Of a stretch of DNA of 64,000 nt, positions 45,255 through 53,526 are shown in pieces; the stretch's first letter is position 1; every line of letters starts with the position of its first letter. The notes under the pieces were generated by a model that worked only from the letters and a program-made list of their open reading frames with translations, made no database searches and was not told where the DNA came from. Source of the DNA: JANJUO01 sp942492935 (GTDB lineage: Bacteria > Bacteroidota > Ignavibacteria > Kapaibacteriales > UBA2268); the NCBI GenBank assembly GCA_942492935.1, contig OW818654.1:1-64000 (forward strand), given 5' to 3'. The translations under genes were made by a program, and so were the position numbers.

Positions 45255-45782
45255 ATGAAACTATATACTCAAATAAACTTATTAACAGTTATTGTTTTAT
45301 TTTTATCAATAAATAATGCCACTTCTGTAGCAAAACAAGGCAAAAATAAAATTGACGAGATTATCCATCATACAAATGAAATCGATTTAAAAAAGGATAA
45401 ATATAAATCTGATTCTACTGAAATTATGAATGAATCAACTGAAGGTGGTGTATTAATATCATACAATGATGGAAAATATTTAGTTAAAATGGAAAGTTAT
45501 TTTTACGGTGAAACAGGACAAGCTACAGAAATCTACTATTTTTCTAATCATAAATTAATTTATTTCAGTTATGCTTATGTCAAATATAAGGAATTACTTA
45601 TTACTAATAAATATGAAATAGAAAACCAATTCAAAGTGATTTATTACATTGATAATAATCATATTATTAAAAAAGAATATTCTGATGAAAGTATTGCGAA
45701 TAAATATGGATATAAAAGTAAATCTTATAATCAAATTCGGAATGATATAGATAACTATATTGATATTATAAAAAGAAAATAA
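45255..45782 (+). CDS. Hypothetical secreted protein
   Basis: 175 residues. Signal peptide INLLTVIVLFLSINNATSV. The mature part is rich in Lys, Tyr, Asp and Ile with predicted strands (GGVLISYNDGKYLVKMESYF, GQATEIYYFSNHKLIYFSYA, FKVIYYIDNNHIIKKEYSDE), similar in style to toxin-immunity or stress-response periplasmic proteins of Bacteroidota. No family recognised. The first of the hairpins of this cluster starts 12 bp after its stop. Confidence 0.6.
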   Translation: MKLYTQINLLTVIVLFLSINNATSVAKQGKNKIDEIIHHTNEIDLKKDKYKSDSTEIMNESTEGGVLISYNDGKYLVKMESYFYGETGQATEIYYFSNHKLIYFSYAYVKYKELLITNKYEIENQFKVIYYIDNNHIIKKEYSDESIANKYGYKSKSYNQIRNDIDNYIDIIKRK

Positions 45783-45793
45783 ACGATATCTTC

Positions 45794-45821
45794 TTCCCCC
45801 AGCAAGCAAATGCTGGGGGAA
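45794..45821. repeat. Cassette hairpin copy 4
   Basis: TTCCCCCAGC(AAGCAAAT)GCTGGGGGAA, a perfect 10-bp stem identical to copy 1 apart from the loop. Confidence 0.9.
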
Positions 45822-45907
45822 AGAAATTATATAAATATATTCATGGTGAAGGCTATAGTTATAAAGAAATTGAAGAAATTATTATAAATGGTAGGTTTTT
45901 GAAATGA
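45822..45907 (+). pseudogene. 3' fragment of an unknown gene, joined to the next gene by ATGA
   Basis: An open frame without start reads LYKYIHGEGYSYKEIEEIII NGRFLK and a TGA at 45905-45907 that overlaps the next ATG (45904). It begins right after hairpin copy 4, as if the 5' part of a two-gene operon had been cut away at the hairpin. A short basic end preceding an unrelated small acidic protein resembles the tail of a secreted toxin followed by its immunity gene, which is only a guess. Confidence 0.35.
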
Positions 45908-46215
45908 AAAACAAGCATAAATCAATAAATGAAATACTTATTGAAATCTACGCGTTTTTAAATGAACACAAAATTGATAAAATTGATTTTTGGGAAAGTG
46001 ATAGACGTGCCATCGGATTTTCAAAAAATCATAGACTTGTCTATATTTGTACTCATAATCAAGAGAATCAAATTTACTACGAAATCGAAGAACATCATGC
46101 TGAATTAAGCGATACTAATTATGAAGTTTTATCTAAAGGTTTTTTAATAAGCATAGATGAATTAACATCATTAATGGTTAACTATCTTGTTAAGGATTTT
46201 AAAATAAATTCTTAA
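45904..46215 (+). CDS. Hypothetical small protein, possible immunity protein
   Basis: 103 residues, no signal peptide: INEILIEIYAFLNEHKIDKI, FWESDRRAIGFSKNHRLVYI, EIEEHHAELSDTNYEVLSKG, FLISIDELTSLMVNYLV. Mixed alpha/beta and acidic in the middle. Translation is coupled to the truncated frame upstream. Unknown family. Confidence 0.5.
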   Translation: MKNKHKSINEILIEIYAFLNEHKIDKIDFWESDRRAIGFSKNHRLVYICTHNQENQIYYEIEEHHAELSDTNYEVLSKGFLISIDELTSLMVNYLVKDFKINS

Positions 46216-46269
46216 AGGAATTTTAAAAATTGGCGATAGCCATAACAATTTATTAATAACTTACTTTCC

Positions 46270-46297
46270 TTCCCCCAGCAAGCAAATGCTTGGGGAA
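46270..46297. repeat. Cassette hairpin copy 5
   Basis: TTCCCCCAGC(AAGCAAAT)GCTTGGGGAA; one arm mismatch. Followed directly by ATGGAATGAGGAAAGAAAA, so the hairpin is 20 bases ahead of the lipoprotein start and its trailing GAGGAAAG supplies the ribosome site. Confidence 0.9.
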
Positions 46298-46316
46298 ATG
46301 GAATGAGGAAAGAAAA

Positions 46317-46784
46317 ATGAAAAAACTTAGTTTATTGATAGTGATTATCGTTTTGTTAAATGGTTGCTTTTTGTTTGATGGTTCAACTCGATTCAACAAT
46401 TTAGATAAGCAAAAAGAGCAGAAATTGAATTTCATAAACCAATTAATATTCAATTATGATTCTTATGATAGTTTGTTGCATAATTCTGAATTTTATCATC
46501 CAGAAATTTCTAAGGAAATGGATTCTGATAAAAGTGAAATTTTAAGAATTATTAAACAAATAAAACCTTACTTATATAATAAATTGGTCATTGATGATGA
46601 TATATCATTATATCCTGAAGGGCAATATATTCATGACATAGCAATAATATTTGATGAAGATAATGTTAAATTTAATGAGAATGTATTAAGTGTTTACTTC
46701 GAGAAGGAAAACGATAAATGGTATATATCGATGATTCTTATTGGCAATTGGAGATTGGAAAAATATGGATTTAATAAGAAATAA
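46317..46784 (+). CDS. Hypothetical lipoprotein
   Basis: 155 residues from ATG 46317 (GAGGAAAG just upstream; an ATG at 46290 lies inside the hairpin). Lipobox LIVIIVLLNGC with the Cys at 17. The rest is acidic with Tyr-rich strands (LLHNSEFYHPEISKEM, LYPEGQYIHDIAIIFDEDNV, VYFEKENDKWYISMILIG). The end IxxNWRLEKYG resembles small secreted DUF proteins of Bacteroidota but no family is certain. Bounded by hairpin copies 5 and 6. Confidence 0.65.
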   Translation: MKKLSLLIVIIVLLNGCFLFDGSTRFNNLDKQKEQKLNFINQLIFNYDSYDSLLHNSEFYHPEISKEMDSDKSEILRIIKQIKPYLYNKLVIDDDISLYPEGQYIHDIAIIFDEDNVKFNENVLSVYFEKENDKWYISMILIGNWRLEKYGFNKK

Positions 46785-46819
46785 TGAAAAACTTATTCAC
46801 ATAATTGTAAAAATAACCC

Positions 46820-46846
46820 TTCCCTCAGCAAGCAAAAGCTTGGGGG
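46820..46846. repeat. Cassette hairpin copy 6 (left border of hicBA cassette B)
   Basis: TTCCCTCAGC(AAGCAAAA)GCTTGGGGGA, two arm mismatches. Followed by TAAATTAGAGGAGAAAGTG as in cassette A. Confidence 0.85.
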
Positions 46847-46950
46847 ATAAATTAGAGGAGAAAGTGTTACTTTTTGGTTTAGATATTTTAGAATATCAAT
46901 TAAAGAATAGTTATTTCGTTATTGTTATTTTATAATTAAAGGAGTTTACA

Positions 46951-47151
46951 ATGGAATATACACTAAAATATTGGATAGATGATGGTTGGTTCGTTGGTAA
47001 ATTATTAGATGTGCCTGGTGTTTTTAGCCAAGGCGAAACTTTGGAGGAACTAATAATCAATATCAGAGAAGTATATAAATTAATGTCCGAAGAGGATGTA
47101 GAATTAATAAATCATTCTCAAGGTGCAAAATTATTAGAATTGGTGATATGA
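46951..47151 (+). CDS. hicB: HicB-family short antitoxin (cassette B)
   Basis: 66 residues, differing from cassette A HicB at only about seven positions (MEYTLKYWIDDGWFVGKLLD, SEEDVELINHSQGAKLLELV). AAAGGAG sits six bases before the ATG. It should bind HicA and repress its own operon. The stop overlaps the hicA start (ATGA at 47148-47151). Confidence 0.87.
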   Translation: MEYTLKYWIDDGWFVGKLLDVPGVFSQGETLEELIINIREVYKLMSEEDVELINHSQGAKLLELVI

Positions 47152-47324
47152 AACGTAGAGATTTACTCAAGATATTGAATGACAATTCATGTACTTTAAA
47201 AAGACATGGCTCAAATCATGATATTTACATAAATCTTAACAATAATCAAATTGCACCAATTCCTCGACATAATGAGATAAAAGAAAGTATTTGCGAAATG
47301 CTTTTCAAGCAATTAGGTTTATAA
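47148..47324 (+). CDS. hicA: HicA-family mRNA interferase toxin (cassette B)
   Basis: 58 residues: MKRRDLLKILNDNSCTLKRH, GSNHDIYINLNNNQIAPIPR, HNEIKESICEMLFKQLGL. Same catalytic H24 as cassette A; three C-terminal residues shorter because AAA became TAA-like at GGTTTATAA. Too short for a 60-codon cutoff, hence easily missed. The poly-A run near 47278-47284 makes the exact end uncertain by a base. The 55 bases after it match those after hicA of cassette A up to the next hairpin. Confidence 0.8.
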   Translation: MKRRDLLKILNDNSCTLKRHGSNHDIYINLNNNQIAPIPRHNEIKESICEMLFKQLGL

Positions 47325-47379
47325 TTAAAGTAAAAAATGAAAATATTTGTGCTGGAACGTTTTATGAATTATAAACAAT

Positions 47380-47406
47380 TTCCCCAGCAAGCAAATGCTG
47401 GGGGAA
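47380..47406. repeat. Cassette hairpin copy 7 (right border of hicBA cassette B)
   Basis: TTCCCCAGC(AAGCAAAT)GCTGGGGGAA. Followed by ATGGAATGGGAGAAGGAAAATG, matching the segment after copy 5 (ATGGAATGAGGAAAGAAAA). Confidence 0.9.
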
Positions 47407-48016
47407 ATGGAATGGGAGAAGGAAAATGTGATGTTTATGTGAGAGAATATTATGTGGAAGATTCTGTTGCAAGAAAAACATATCCCTTGCTTGATTATTA
47501 GCTAAAAATATTTTGAGATAGAGATGGAGAATAAGCAAGATACGACAATTATTCATGTTTGTAAAGGTTTAGATTTTAAAAGAATAGCAAAATTGTTTGA
47601 AAAATTCCTAACTTATAAGTAATTAATTGTTCTAATCGAATTCAATAATACTGAATTTGATTCATTACTCACAATTCTGAATGAATTTACTGCCATTAGA
47701 AGCTTGCTTTTTACACTGCCAAATAATATCCATAAATACAATAAATTTCAATGTTGATACTTTGAATATTACTTTATCAACAGACTGTTAAGAAATTAAA
47801 TCTTTTATTTTTGAACTCTACACAATTTTAGATTAAAAGTAAATAATACAAATCTAAATTCTTTACAATTTTTTTGCTACAAAACGTTTCTGTTTAATTG
47901 AATGAATGATTAATTATTGCAAATTTGAAATATTAATTTATTGCAAATTTTGTAATAAGAAATTATTGTTTTAATTTGGTAGTTTAAAATTTAGTAAAGT
48001 AGATAATTAAAATTGT
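47407..48016. other. Gap with gene fragments and a CAGTCTGTTG element end, before uvrA
   Basis: After hairpin 7 and its GGGAGAAGG tail come short open pieces: 47524-47622 (plus) reads MENKQDTTIIHVCKGLDFKR IAKLFEKFLTYK, and 47623-47757 stays open to a TGA (EFNNTEFDSLLTILNEFTAI), without good starts; both look like worn gene ends. 47755-47792 is the right end of the CAGTCTGTTG element. The last 200 bases are AT-rich leader of uvrA. Confidence 0.45.
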
Positions 48017-51000
48017 ATGGCTAAGCAAAAGAAATCGAGTTTGATTGATAAGAGATATATCTCAGTTAGAGGTGCAAGACAACATAATTTGAAGAATGTA
48101 AATGTTGATATACCCAGAAATAAATTGACCGTAATTACAGGCGTGAGTGGTTCAGGCAAATCATCTCTTGCATTTGATACTATTTATGCTGAAGGACAAA
48201 GAAGGTTTGTTGAATCGTTGTCTTCTTATGTAAGACAGTTCCTTGAAAGAATGGAAAAACCAAATGTTGAATCCATTGAAGGATTACCACCTGCAGTTGC
48301 AATTGGACAAAATACTTTACAAAAAAATCCTCGTTCAACCGTTGGTACTAATACTGAAATTTATGATTATCTACGGGTTTTATATGCAAGAATTGGTACA
48401 GCAATTTGTCAGTATTGCGGTAGAGAAGTACGTTCGGATAATCCAGCATCTGTAATAAAGCAAATAGCAAGATTTGAAGAATCAGATAAATTGTTGGTTT
48501 TATTTCCATTTGTTCGACAAAAAGAAAGTATGCAAGATGATATAGATTATTATTCTGGGCAGGGATATTTTAGATTATATTTTGCTGATAGCGATACAAT
48601 TTTGAACTTAGAAGAAGAAAAAATAAATAAAAAAAGCACTTTGAAAAATGTATATGTCGTTGCGGATAGAATTAAAATGAGTTCCGATAATGAGACTATT
48701 TCCAGAATTACCGAATCAATTGAAGCAGCATTCAAACTTGGCGATGGTAGAATGGCTATTAAAAACTTAGACAAGTCGGAATTTATTAAATTTAGCAAAA
48801 ATTTTGAATGTGCTGATTGTAATAACCAATTTGAAGAGCTTAATCCAAGAATATTTTCATTTAATAACCCACAAGGTGCCTGTCCAAAATGTCAGGGATT
48901 TGGTAGAACACTTGACATTGATGAAGAATTGGTATTCCCTAATAAAAGTAAGTCTATATTAGAGGGTGCTATTGTTCCTTTTAATACAGAAGTAATGTCG
49001 AAGTTTAAAAGATTATTAATCAAAATTGCTCCAGAACATAAACTAAGAGTAAATGTACCTATTTCAGAGCTTTCAGATTCCGAAATAGAACTTATTTGGG
49101 AAGGAGCTGATGATTACATTGGTTTGAATGGTTTCTTTAAAATGTTAGAAGAAAATTCCTACAAAATACAATATCGTGTTCTGTTGAATCACTACAAAAC
49201 TGTAGTTAATTGTAGATTTTGCAAAGGTTCAAGATTACGTACATCTGCAAGACAAGTTTTTATTCAAGGTAAGAATATTCCTGAATTAATATCAATGCCT
49301 TTAAATCATTTGCTTGAATTTATGAAAAATATTCAATTAACTGAATATCAGTTTGAAATTGCATCACCTCTATTAAAAGAAATTGTATGGAGATTAAAAT
49401 TACTTGTTGAAATTGGTCTTGAATATCTCACATTATCACGACTCTCACATACTTTGTCAGGTGGTGAATCGCAAAGAATAAATCTTTCAACAGCACTTGG
49501 TTCTTCATTGGTAGGAACTCTTTATGTTCTTGATGAACCAAGTATAGGAATGCACCCACGCGATACTGAGAAATTAATCAAAATTTTATACAAATTAAGA
49601 AATCTCGGTAATACTGTTATTGTAGTAGAGCATGACCCTGATTTAATAAAAGTTGCTGATTATATAATAGATATGGGACCAAAAGCAGGAGAAGGAGGTG
49701 GAGAATTAATATTTGCAGGTGATTATAAAAATTTGCTCAAATGTGAAAATTCTTTAACAGCACAGTATTTTTCAGGTAGAAAGCAAATTGAATTAACAAG
49801 AAACAAAAACTATAAGTTAACCGATTATATTAGATTGCAAAAAGTTACTGAAAATAACCTTGCTATTGAAGATTTAAAGATACCTTTAGACTCGATGGTA
49901 GTTATCACAGGAGTATCAGGTTCAGGCAAAAGTACACTAATTAATGATGTATTATATCCAGCATTGAAAAAGTTTTACGGTACTTTTTCAGGTTACATAG
50001 GAAAATATGAATCAATAACATCCTCAAAACAATTACAAAAAATTGAAATGGTTGACCAATCGCCTATTGGGAGGTCATCACGTTCAACACCTGCTACTTA
50101 TACGAAAGTATTTGATTACATTAGGGAATTGTTCGAGAAGCAACCAGCCGCAAAAAATCTTGGATGGCGTTCTGGATATTTCTCTTTTAATGTTCCCGGT
50201 GGTAGATGTGAAACCTGTGAAGGTGAAGGATATGTAACTGTAAATATGCAATTTTTGCCAGATGTTTCATTAATTTGCGAAACTTGCAAAGGTACAAGAT
50301 ACAAAAAAGAGATAAATAATGTATTAATCAAAAGCAAATCAATTGTTGATGTTCTAAATATGACTGTTGATGAAGCAGTGGATTTCTTCCAGAGTTATCG
50401 CAAAATTTACTCGAAACTAAAAGTCTTGCAAGATGTTGGACTTGGATATGTCAAACTTGGACAGCCGAGTTCAATGTTATCAGGTGGAGAATCGCAAAGA
50501 GTAAAGATGGCTATGTACCTTGATTCTTCTGAATCTGAAAATGGTCTTTATATTTTTGATGAACCTACAACAGGTTTACATATTGATGATATTTCTAAAC
50601 TTGTAACTTGTTTTAGAAATCTATTAAAAATGGGAAATTCTTTAATTATAATTGAGCATAATCTACATATAATTTCAAATGCTGATTGGATAATTGACCT
50701 TGGACCGGAAGCAGGTGAAAAGGGTGGTACAATTGTTGCAACAGGAAATGTTGCAGGTATTTGCAACAATGAAAATTCATTCACTGGACAAGCACTTAAA
50801 CAGTTTTTTATTGACAAAAATATTGAAATTGATGAAGAGCCGATTACTAATATTGATTCTATTATTAAACACATTCCATTGATATTAAGAGATAGAAAGG
50901 ATGTTGAAATTGAATTAGCTAAACGAGGAGCAATTGTAAAGCCAATTGAAAAAACAATTGAAAAAGAAGTAGTTGATAATCAAATTTCATTGATGGATAT

Positions 51001-51019
51001 TTATACTGACTTTGATTAA
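48017..51019 (+). CDS. uvrA: Excinuclease ABC subunit A
   Basis: 1000 residues, slightly longer than usual through a KKSSLIDKRY start and a Glu/Lys-rich tail. First ATPase: Walker A TGVSGSGKSSLAFDT, RFVESLSSYVRQFLERMEKP, zinc site ECADCNNQF...GACPKCQGFG, signature LSGGESQRINL. Second ATPase: TGVSGSGKSTLIND, zinc site GGRCETCEGEGY...CETCKGTRY, signature LSGGESQRVKM, Walker B YIFDEPTTGLH. It scans DNA for lesions with UvrB in nucleotide-excision repair. Intact although surrounded by repeats. No strong SD at the ATG. Confidence 0.97.
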   Translation: MAKQKKSSLIDKRYISVRGARQHNLKNVNVDIPRNKLTVITGVSGSGKSSLAFDTIYAEGQRRFVESLSSYVRQFLERMEKPNVESIEGLPPAVAIGQNTLQKNPRSTVGTNTEIYDYLRVLYARIGTAICQYCGREVRSDNPASVIKQIARFEESDKLLVLFPFVRQKESMQDDIDYYSGQGYFRLYFADSDTILNLEEEKINKKSTLKNVYVVADRIKMSSDNETISRITESIEAAFKLGDGRMAIKNLDKSEFIKFSKNFECADCNNQFEELNPRIFSFNNPQGACPKCQGFGRTLDIDEELVFPNKSKSILEGAIVPFNTEVMSKFKRLLIKIAPEHKLRVNVPISELSDSEIELIWEGADDYIGLNGFFKMLEENSYKIQYRVLLNHYKTVVNCRFCKGSRLRTSARQVFIQGKNIPELISMPLNHLLEFMKNIQLTEYQFEIASPLLKEIVWRLKLLVEIGLEYLTLSRLSHTLSGGESQRINLSTALGSSLVGTLYVLDEPSIGMHPRDTEKLIKILYKLRNLGNTVIVVEHDPDLIKVADYIIDMGPKAGEGGGELIFAGDYKNLLKCENSLTAQYFSGRKQIELTRNKNYKLTDYIRLQKVTENNLAIEDLKIPLDSMVVITGVSGSGKSTLINDVLYPALKKFYGTFSGYIGKYESITSSKQLQKIEMVDQSPIGRSSRSTPATYTKVFDYIRELFEKQPAAKNLGWRSGYFSFNVPGGRCETCEGEGYVTVNMQFLPDVSLICETCKGTRYKKEINNVLIKSKSIVDVLNMTVDEAVDFFQSYRKIYSKLKVLQDVGLGYVKLGQPSSMLSGGESQRVKMAMYLDSSESENGLYIFDEPTTGLHIDDISKLVTCFRNLLKMGNSLIIIEHNLHIISNADWIIDLGPEAGEKGGTIVATGNVAGICNNENSFTGQALKQFFIDKNIEIDEEPITNIDSIIKHIPLILRDRKDVEIELAKRGAIVKPIEKTIEKEVVDNQISLMDIYTDFD

Positions 51020-51052
51020 AAAATATGAGGGGTTCTGAAGCGAGTTTAGAAT

Positions 51053-51478
51053 GACGGGACATAAAAATGTGTCATTCCGCACTTGATGCGGAATCCAAAA
51101 TATTTGTTTTATGTATCAGCAACGTAGTTGCGGCATATTAGTAGAAAAGATTTGTTTCTTTAGATAAAAGCTCCGTAGGAGCGGCATAAAGATACCGCTG
51201 CTATGTTGCTAAAGAAGATAGATTCTGAAACGAGTTCAGAATGACAAAGAAAAAAATTGATCCTGAAACAAGTTCAGAATGACGGGACATAAAAATATGT
51301 CATTCCGCACTTGATGCGGAATCCAAAATATTTGTTTTATGTATTAGCAACGTAGTTGCGGCATATTAGTAGAGAAGATTTGTTTCTTTAGATAAAAGCT
51401 CCGTAGGAGCGGCATAAATATATCGCTGCTATGTTGCTAATGAATATGGATTCTGAAATAAGTTCAGAATGACATAAT
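51053..51478. repeat. Two-copy tandem repeat of 228 bp
   Basis: GACGGGACATAAAAATnTGT starts at 51053 and 51281. Each copy has GTCATTCCGCACTTGATGCGG, AGCAACGTAGTTGCGGCATA TTAGTAGA, AGCTCCGTAGGAGCGGCATA, and GATTCTGAAACGAGTTCAGAATGAC at its end. The copies differ at under ten positions. Four palindromes per copy alternate between the ATTCYG, GCAACGTAGTTGC and GCTCCGTAGGAGC families. Confidence 0.9.
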
Positions 51479-51582
51479 TGGAAACCCCACCAAAATCCTC
51501 CCCTAAGGGAGGACTTTACAAAAATTCCTTCCCCTTGGGGAAGGTTAGGATGGGGTTCTGAAACGAGTTCAGAATGACAATT
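51479..51582. repeat. C-type palindromic element directly before a gene start
   Basis: GGAAACCCCACCAAAATCCT ... GGTTAGGATGGGGTT and TCTGAAACGAGTTCAGAATGAC, one copy of the 107-bp unit in inverted orientation relative to 17487-18021. Its end is 9 bases before the ATG at 51591, so it lies in the leader or promoter of that gene. Confidence 0.85.
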
Positions 51583-51590
51583 AGCAAAAA

Positions 51591-53516
51591 ATGAAATTAA
51601 TGATTATTAGAAAATTCATATATGCACTAATTTATTTAACTTTCTTTGGATTGATAAATAATTCATTATATTCCCAAGACAGTGAAAAATATAGCATTAC
51701 AGAAAACAAGGAGAAATATATAAATTATGGGTTTGATAAATTTATTGATATTTATAATTTTCGATTGAATGTAAATTATATCGATGAAAATGAATATGGC
51801 AATTTTCAATTATTCCAGAATTACAAAGGAAATGCTCTAACTGGTACAACTAAAATGTTTCAAGATGAGCAGGAATTTGGATTTCGATATGGCTATCCAA
51901 TTACTGATTTTATGAATTTGCAATTTCAACAAGGTTGGATATTTTTATCTAACACAAGAAATAAAGAGCAAAATCAATTTGCAAGATTAAATGGTTTAGC
52001 AGGATTAAAATTCAGATATGAAGATTCATTTATTGAATTACTTGCTGGTAAAGAGGACAACAGACAAATCGGAATCAATTCTAATGGCAATATTTTCAGA
52101 TTAAATGGTAGGGCAGAAAATATTGATTTAGAAGGATATAAGTTCAAAGCCGTTCTTAATTCGCAATATATTAATTTAGATAATGATAGAAATCAAACAG
52201 AAATATTCAATTATGGAGAAATCAAAAATCAGTTTTCAGATATGGACTATTTTGATTTTAATTACAGCTACATACATCAAGATAAACATAATCTATTATT
52301 GAAAAATAACATTCCAAATCCAAATTTATCCGATATTAATAATTATTCGATTGAAAATAGGTTTCGACAAAAAATTGATGATAATATTAATTTTGATATT
52401 AATCCTACTGAAGCACTATTAACTACAATTAGAATAAATTATTCAAATGAAAATGTAAAATTACAATATCGAGAATTTATTTCAACTGATGCTAAAACTG
52501 GAGTAATACGTGAAAGAAATCTGAACCAACTTGGAATTACTACAGAAGGACGTCTCCAATTAAAAAGATTCAATCAATTATTTGGACTTAGTTTCAATCT
52601 TGCAAATGAAGATAATTTAATTTCTCAAAAATTCAGTATAGCAGAATACGATTTATTCAAAATTAGAAATCTTTATACCGTTCAAAATAATAATATTAAT
52701 GAAAATAAATTGTATATGACTACAAATTGGAACATCAGCAATTATGATACTTTGAATTTAAATTTTTCAATTTCATTAAGACAATTCAATACGCCAAGCG
52801 AAGATGACAATACAGATATGGACGAATTTAGGTTGTATGGCATCATTAATTATGGTAAACAGTTAAATTCAGAACTTTCGGCTGGTGTTAATTTTGAATT
52901 GCAAATGAACCATCAAGTATATCTTAAATCACAACGTAGTGCGGGTAATAATTGGTTAAGAATAATAAAATTATCACCTTATACAAATATTCAAACAAAA
53001 TCTTTTTCAATTCGTCCTAAATTTGAGGTGTTAGCTAATTATACAATTTATGATTTTGAAGAGATAGCACCAGGTGTTAAAAGTTTTAGCTTTAGGCAGA
53101 TTGGATATAAAGATTCTTTGAGTATAAAAGTTCATAAAAATCATTATATTACGTCTGAATTGTTTTTTCGTTATTTTGAAATAGGTATATTGTATTGGAA
53201 ATCATTTGCAGAATCACCACAGAAAAGTAATACCGAAATATTTTCGAAATTGCTTTGGAATTACAATTATAGTGAGGATTTGCAGATTTTTATCGGAGCA
53301 AGATTTAATAACTTAAGTCAAATGAGTTTAGTTAAAAATGCACCACCAAGTAGCAGTTACCGTCAATTATCTTATGGACCAGAGATGATTCTAAATTATC
53401 TTTTTTGGAATTATTCTCAAATATCTTTAAGAGGTTGGTATGAATTTCAATTTATTAATCAAAATCAGAGGGTTGAATTCCCGAATATTTTTTTGACAAC
53501 CAACATTAAATTGTGA
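51591..53516 (+). CDS. Outer-membrane beta-barrel-like protein, unknown function
   Basis: 641 residues. Signal peptide IRKFIYALIYLTFFGLINNS LYSQ. From about 55 to the end alternating hydrophobic/polar strands with aromatic girdles repeat every 20-25 residues (YDTLNLNFSISLRQFNTPSE, LNSELSAGVNFELQMNH, EDLQIFIGARFNNLSQMSLV), and the last strand is IFLTTNIKL. This is the pattern of a large monomeric outer-membrane barrel. No family recognised. The RsbW-like gene follows by 10 bp. REP-type DNA sits right before the start. Confidence 0.7.
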   Translation: MKLMIIRKFIYALIYLTFFGLINNSLYSQDSEKYSITENKEKYINYGFDKFIDIYNFRLNVNYIDENEYGNFQLFQNYKGNALTGTTKMFQDEQEFGFRYGYPITDFMNLQFQQGWIFLSNTRNKEQNQFARLNGLAGLKFRYEDSFIELLAGKEDNRQIGINSNGNIFRLNGRAENIDLEGYKFKAVLNSQYINLDNDRNQTEIFNYGEIKNQFSDMDYFDFNYSYIHQDKHNLLLKNNIPNPNLSDINNYSIENRFRQKIDDNINFDINPTEALLTTIRINYSNENVKLQYREFISTDAKTGVIRERNLNQLGITTEGRLQLKRFNQLFGLSFNLANEDNLISQKFSIAEYDLFKIRNLYTVQNNNINENKLYMTTNWNISNYDTLNLNFSISLRQFNTPSEDDNTDMDEFRLYGIINYGKQLNSELSAGVNFELQMNHQVYLKSQRSAGNNWLRIIKLSPYTNIQTKSFSIRPKFEVLANYTIYDFEEIAPGVKSFSFRQIGYKDSLSIKVHKNHYITSELFFRYFEIGILYWKSFAESPQKSNTEIFSKLLWNYNYSEDLQIFIGARFNNLSQMSLVKNAPPSSSYRQLSYGPEMILNYLFWNYSQISLRGWYEFQFINQNQRVEFPNIFLTTNIKL

Positions 53517-53526
53517 GTTATGATGT

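Noticed and set aside
46741..46935. 64-residue frame overlapping the lipoprotein gene end
   Set aside because: Runs through hairpin copy 6 and the hicB leader; the homologous leader in cassette A is not open.
47148..47330. Frameshift in the second hicA copy
   Set aside because: My base-by-base count of the poly-A run near 47280 was ambiguous, but a shifted frame would be open for more than 70 codons, which is not seen, so the 58-residue reading was kept.
45794..47406. Integron attC sites for the hairpin-separated genes
   Set aside because: The hairpins lack the GTTRRRY/RYYYAAC core sites and extrahelical bases expected of attC, and no integrase is present in the window; the cassette idea is kept without calling it an integron.
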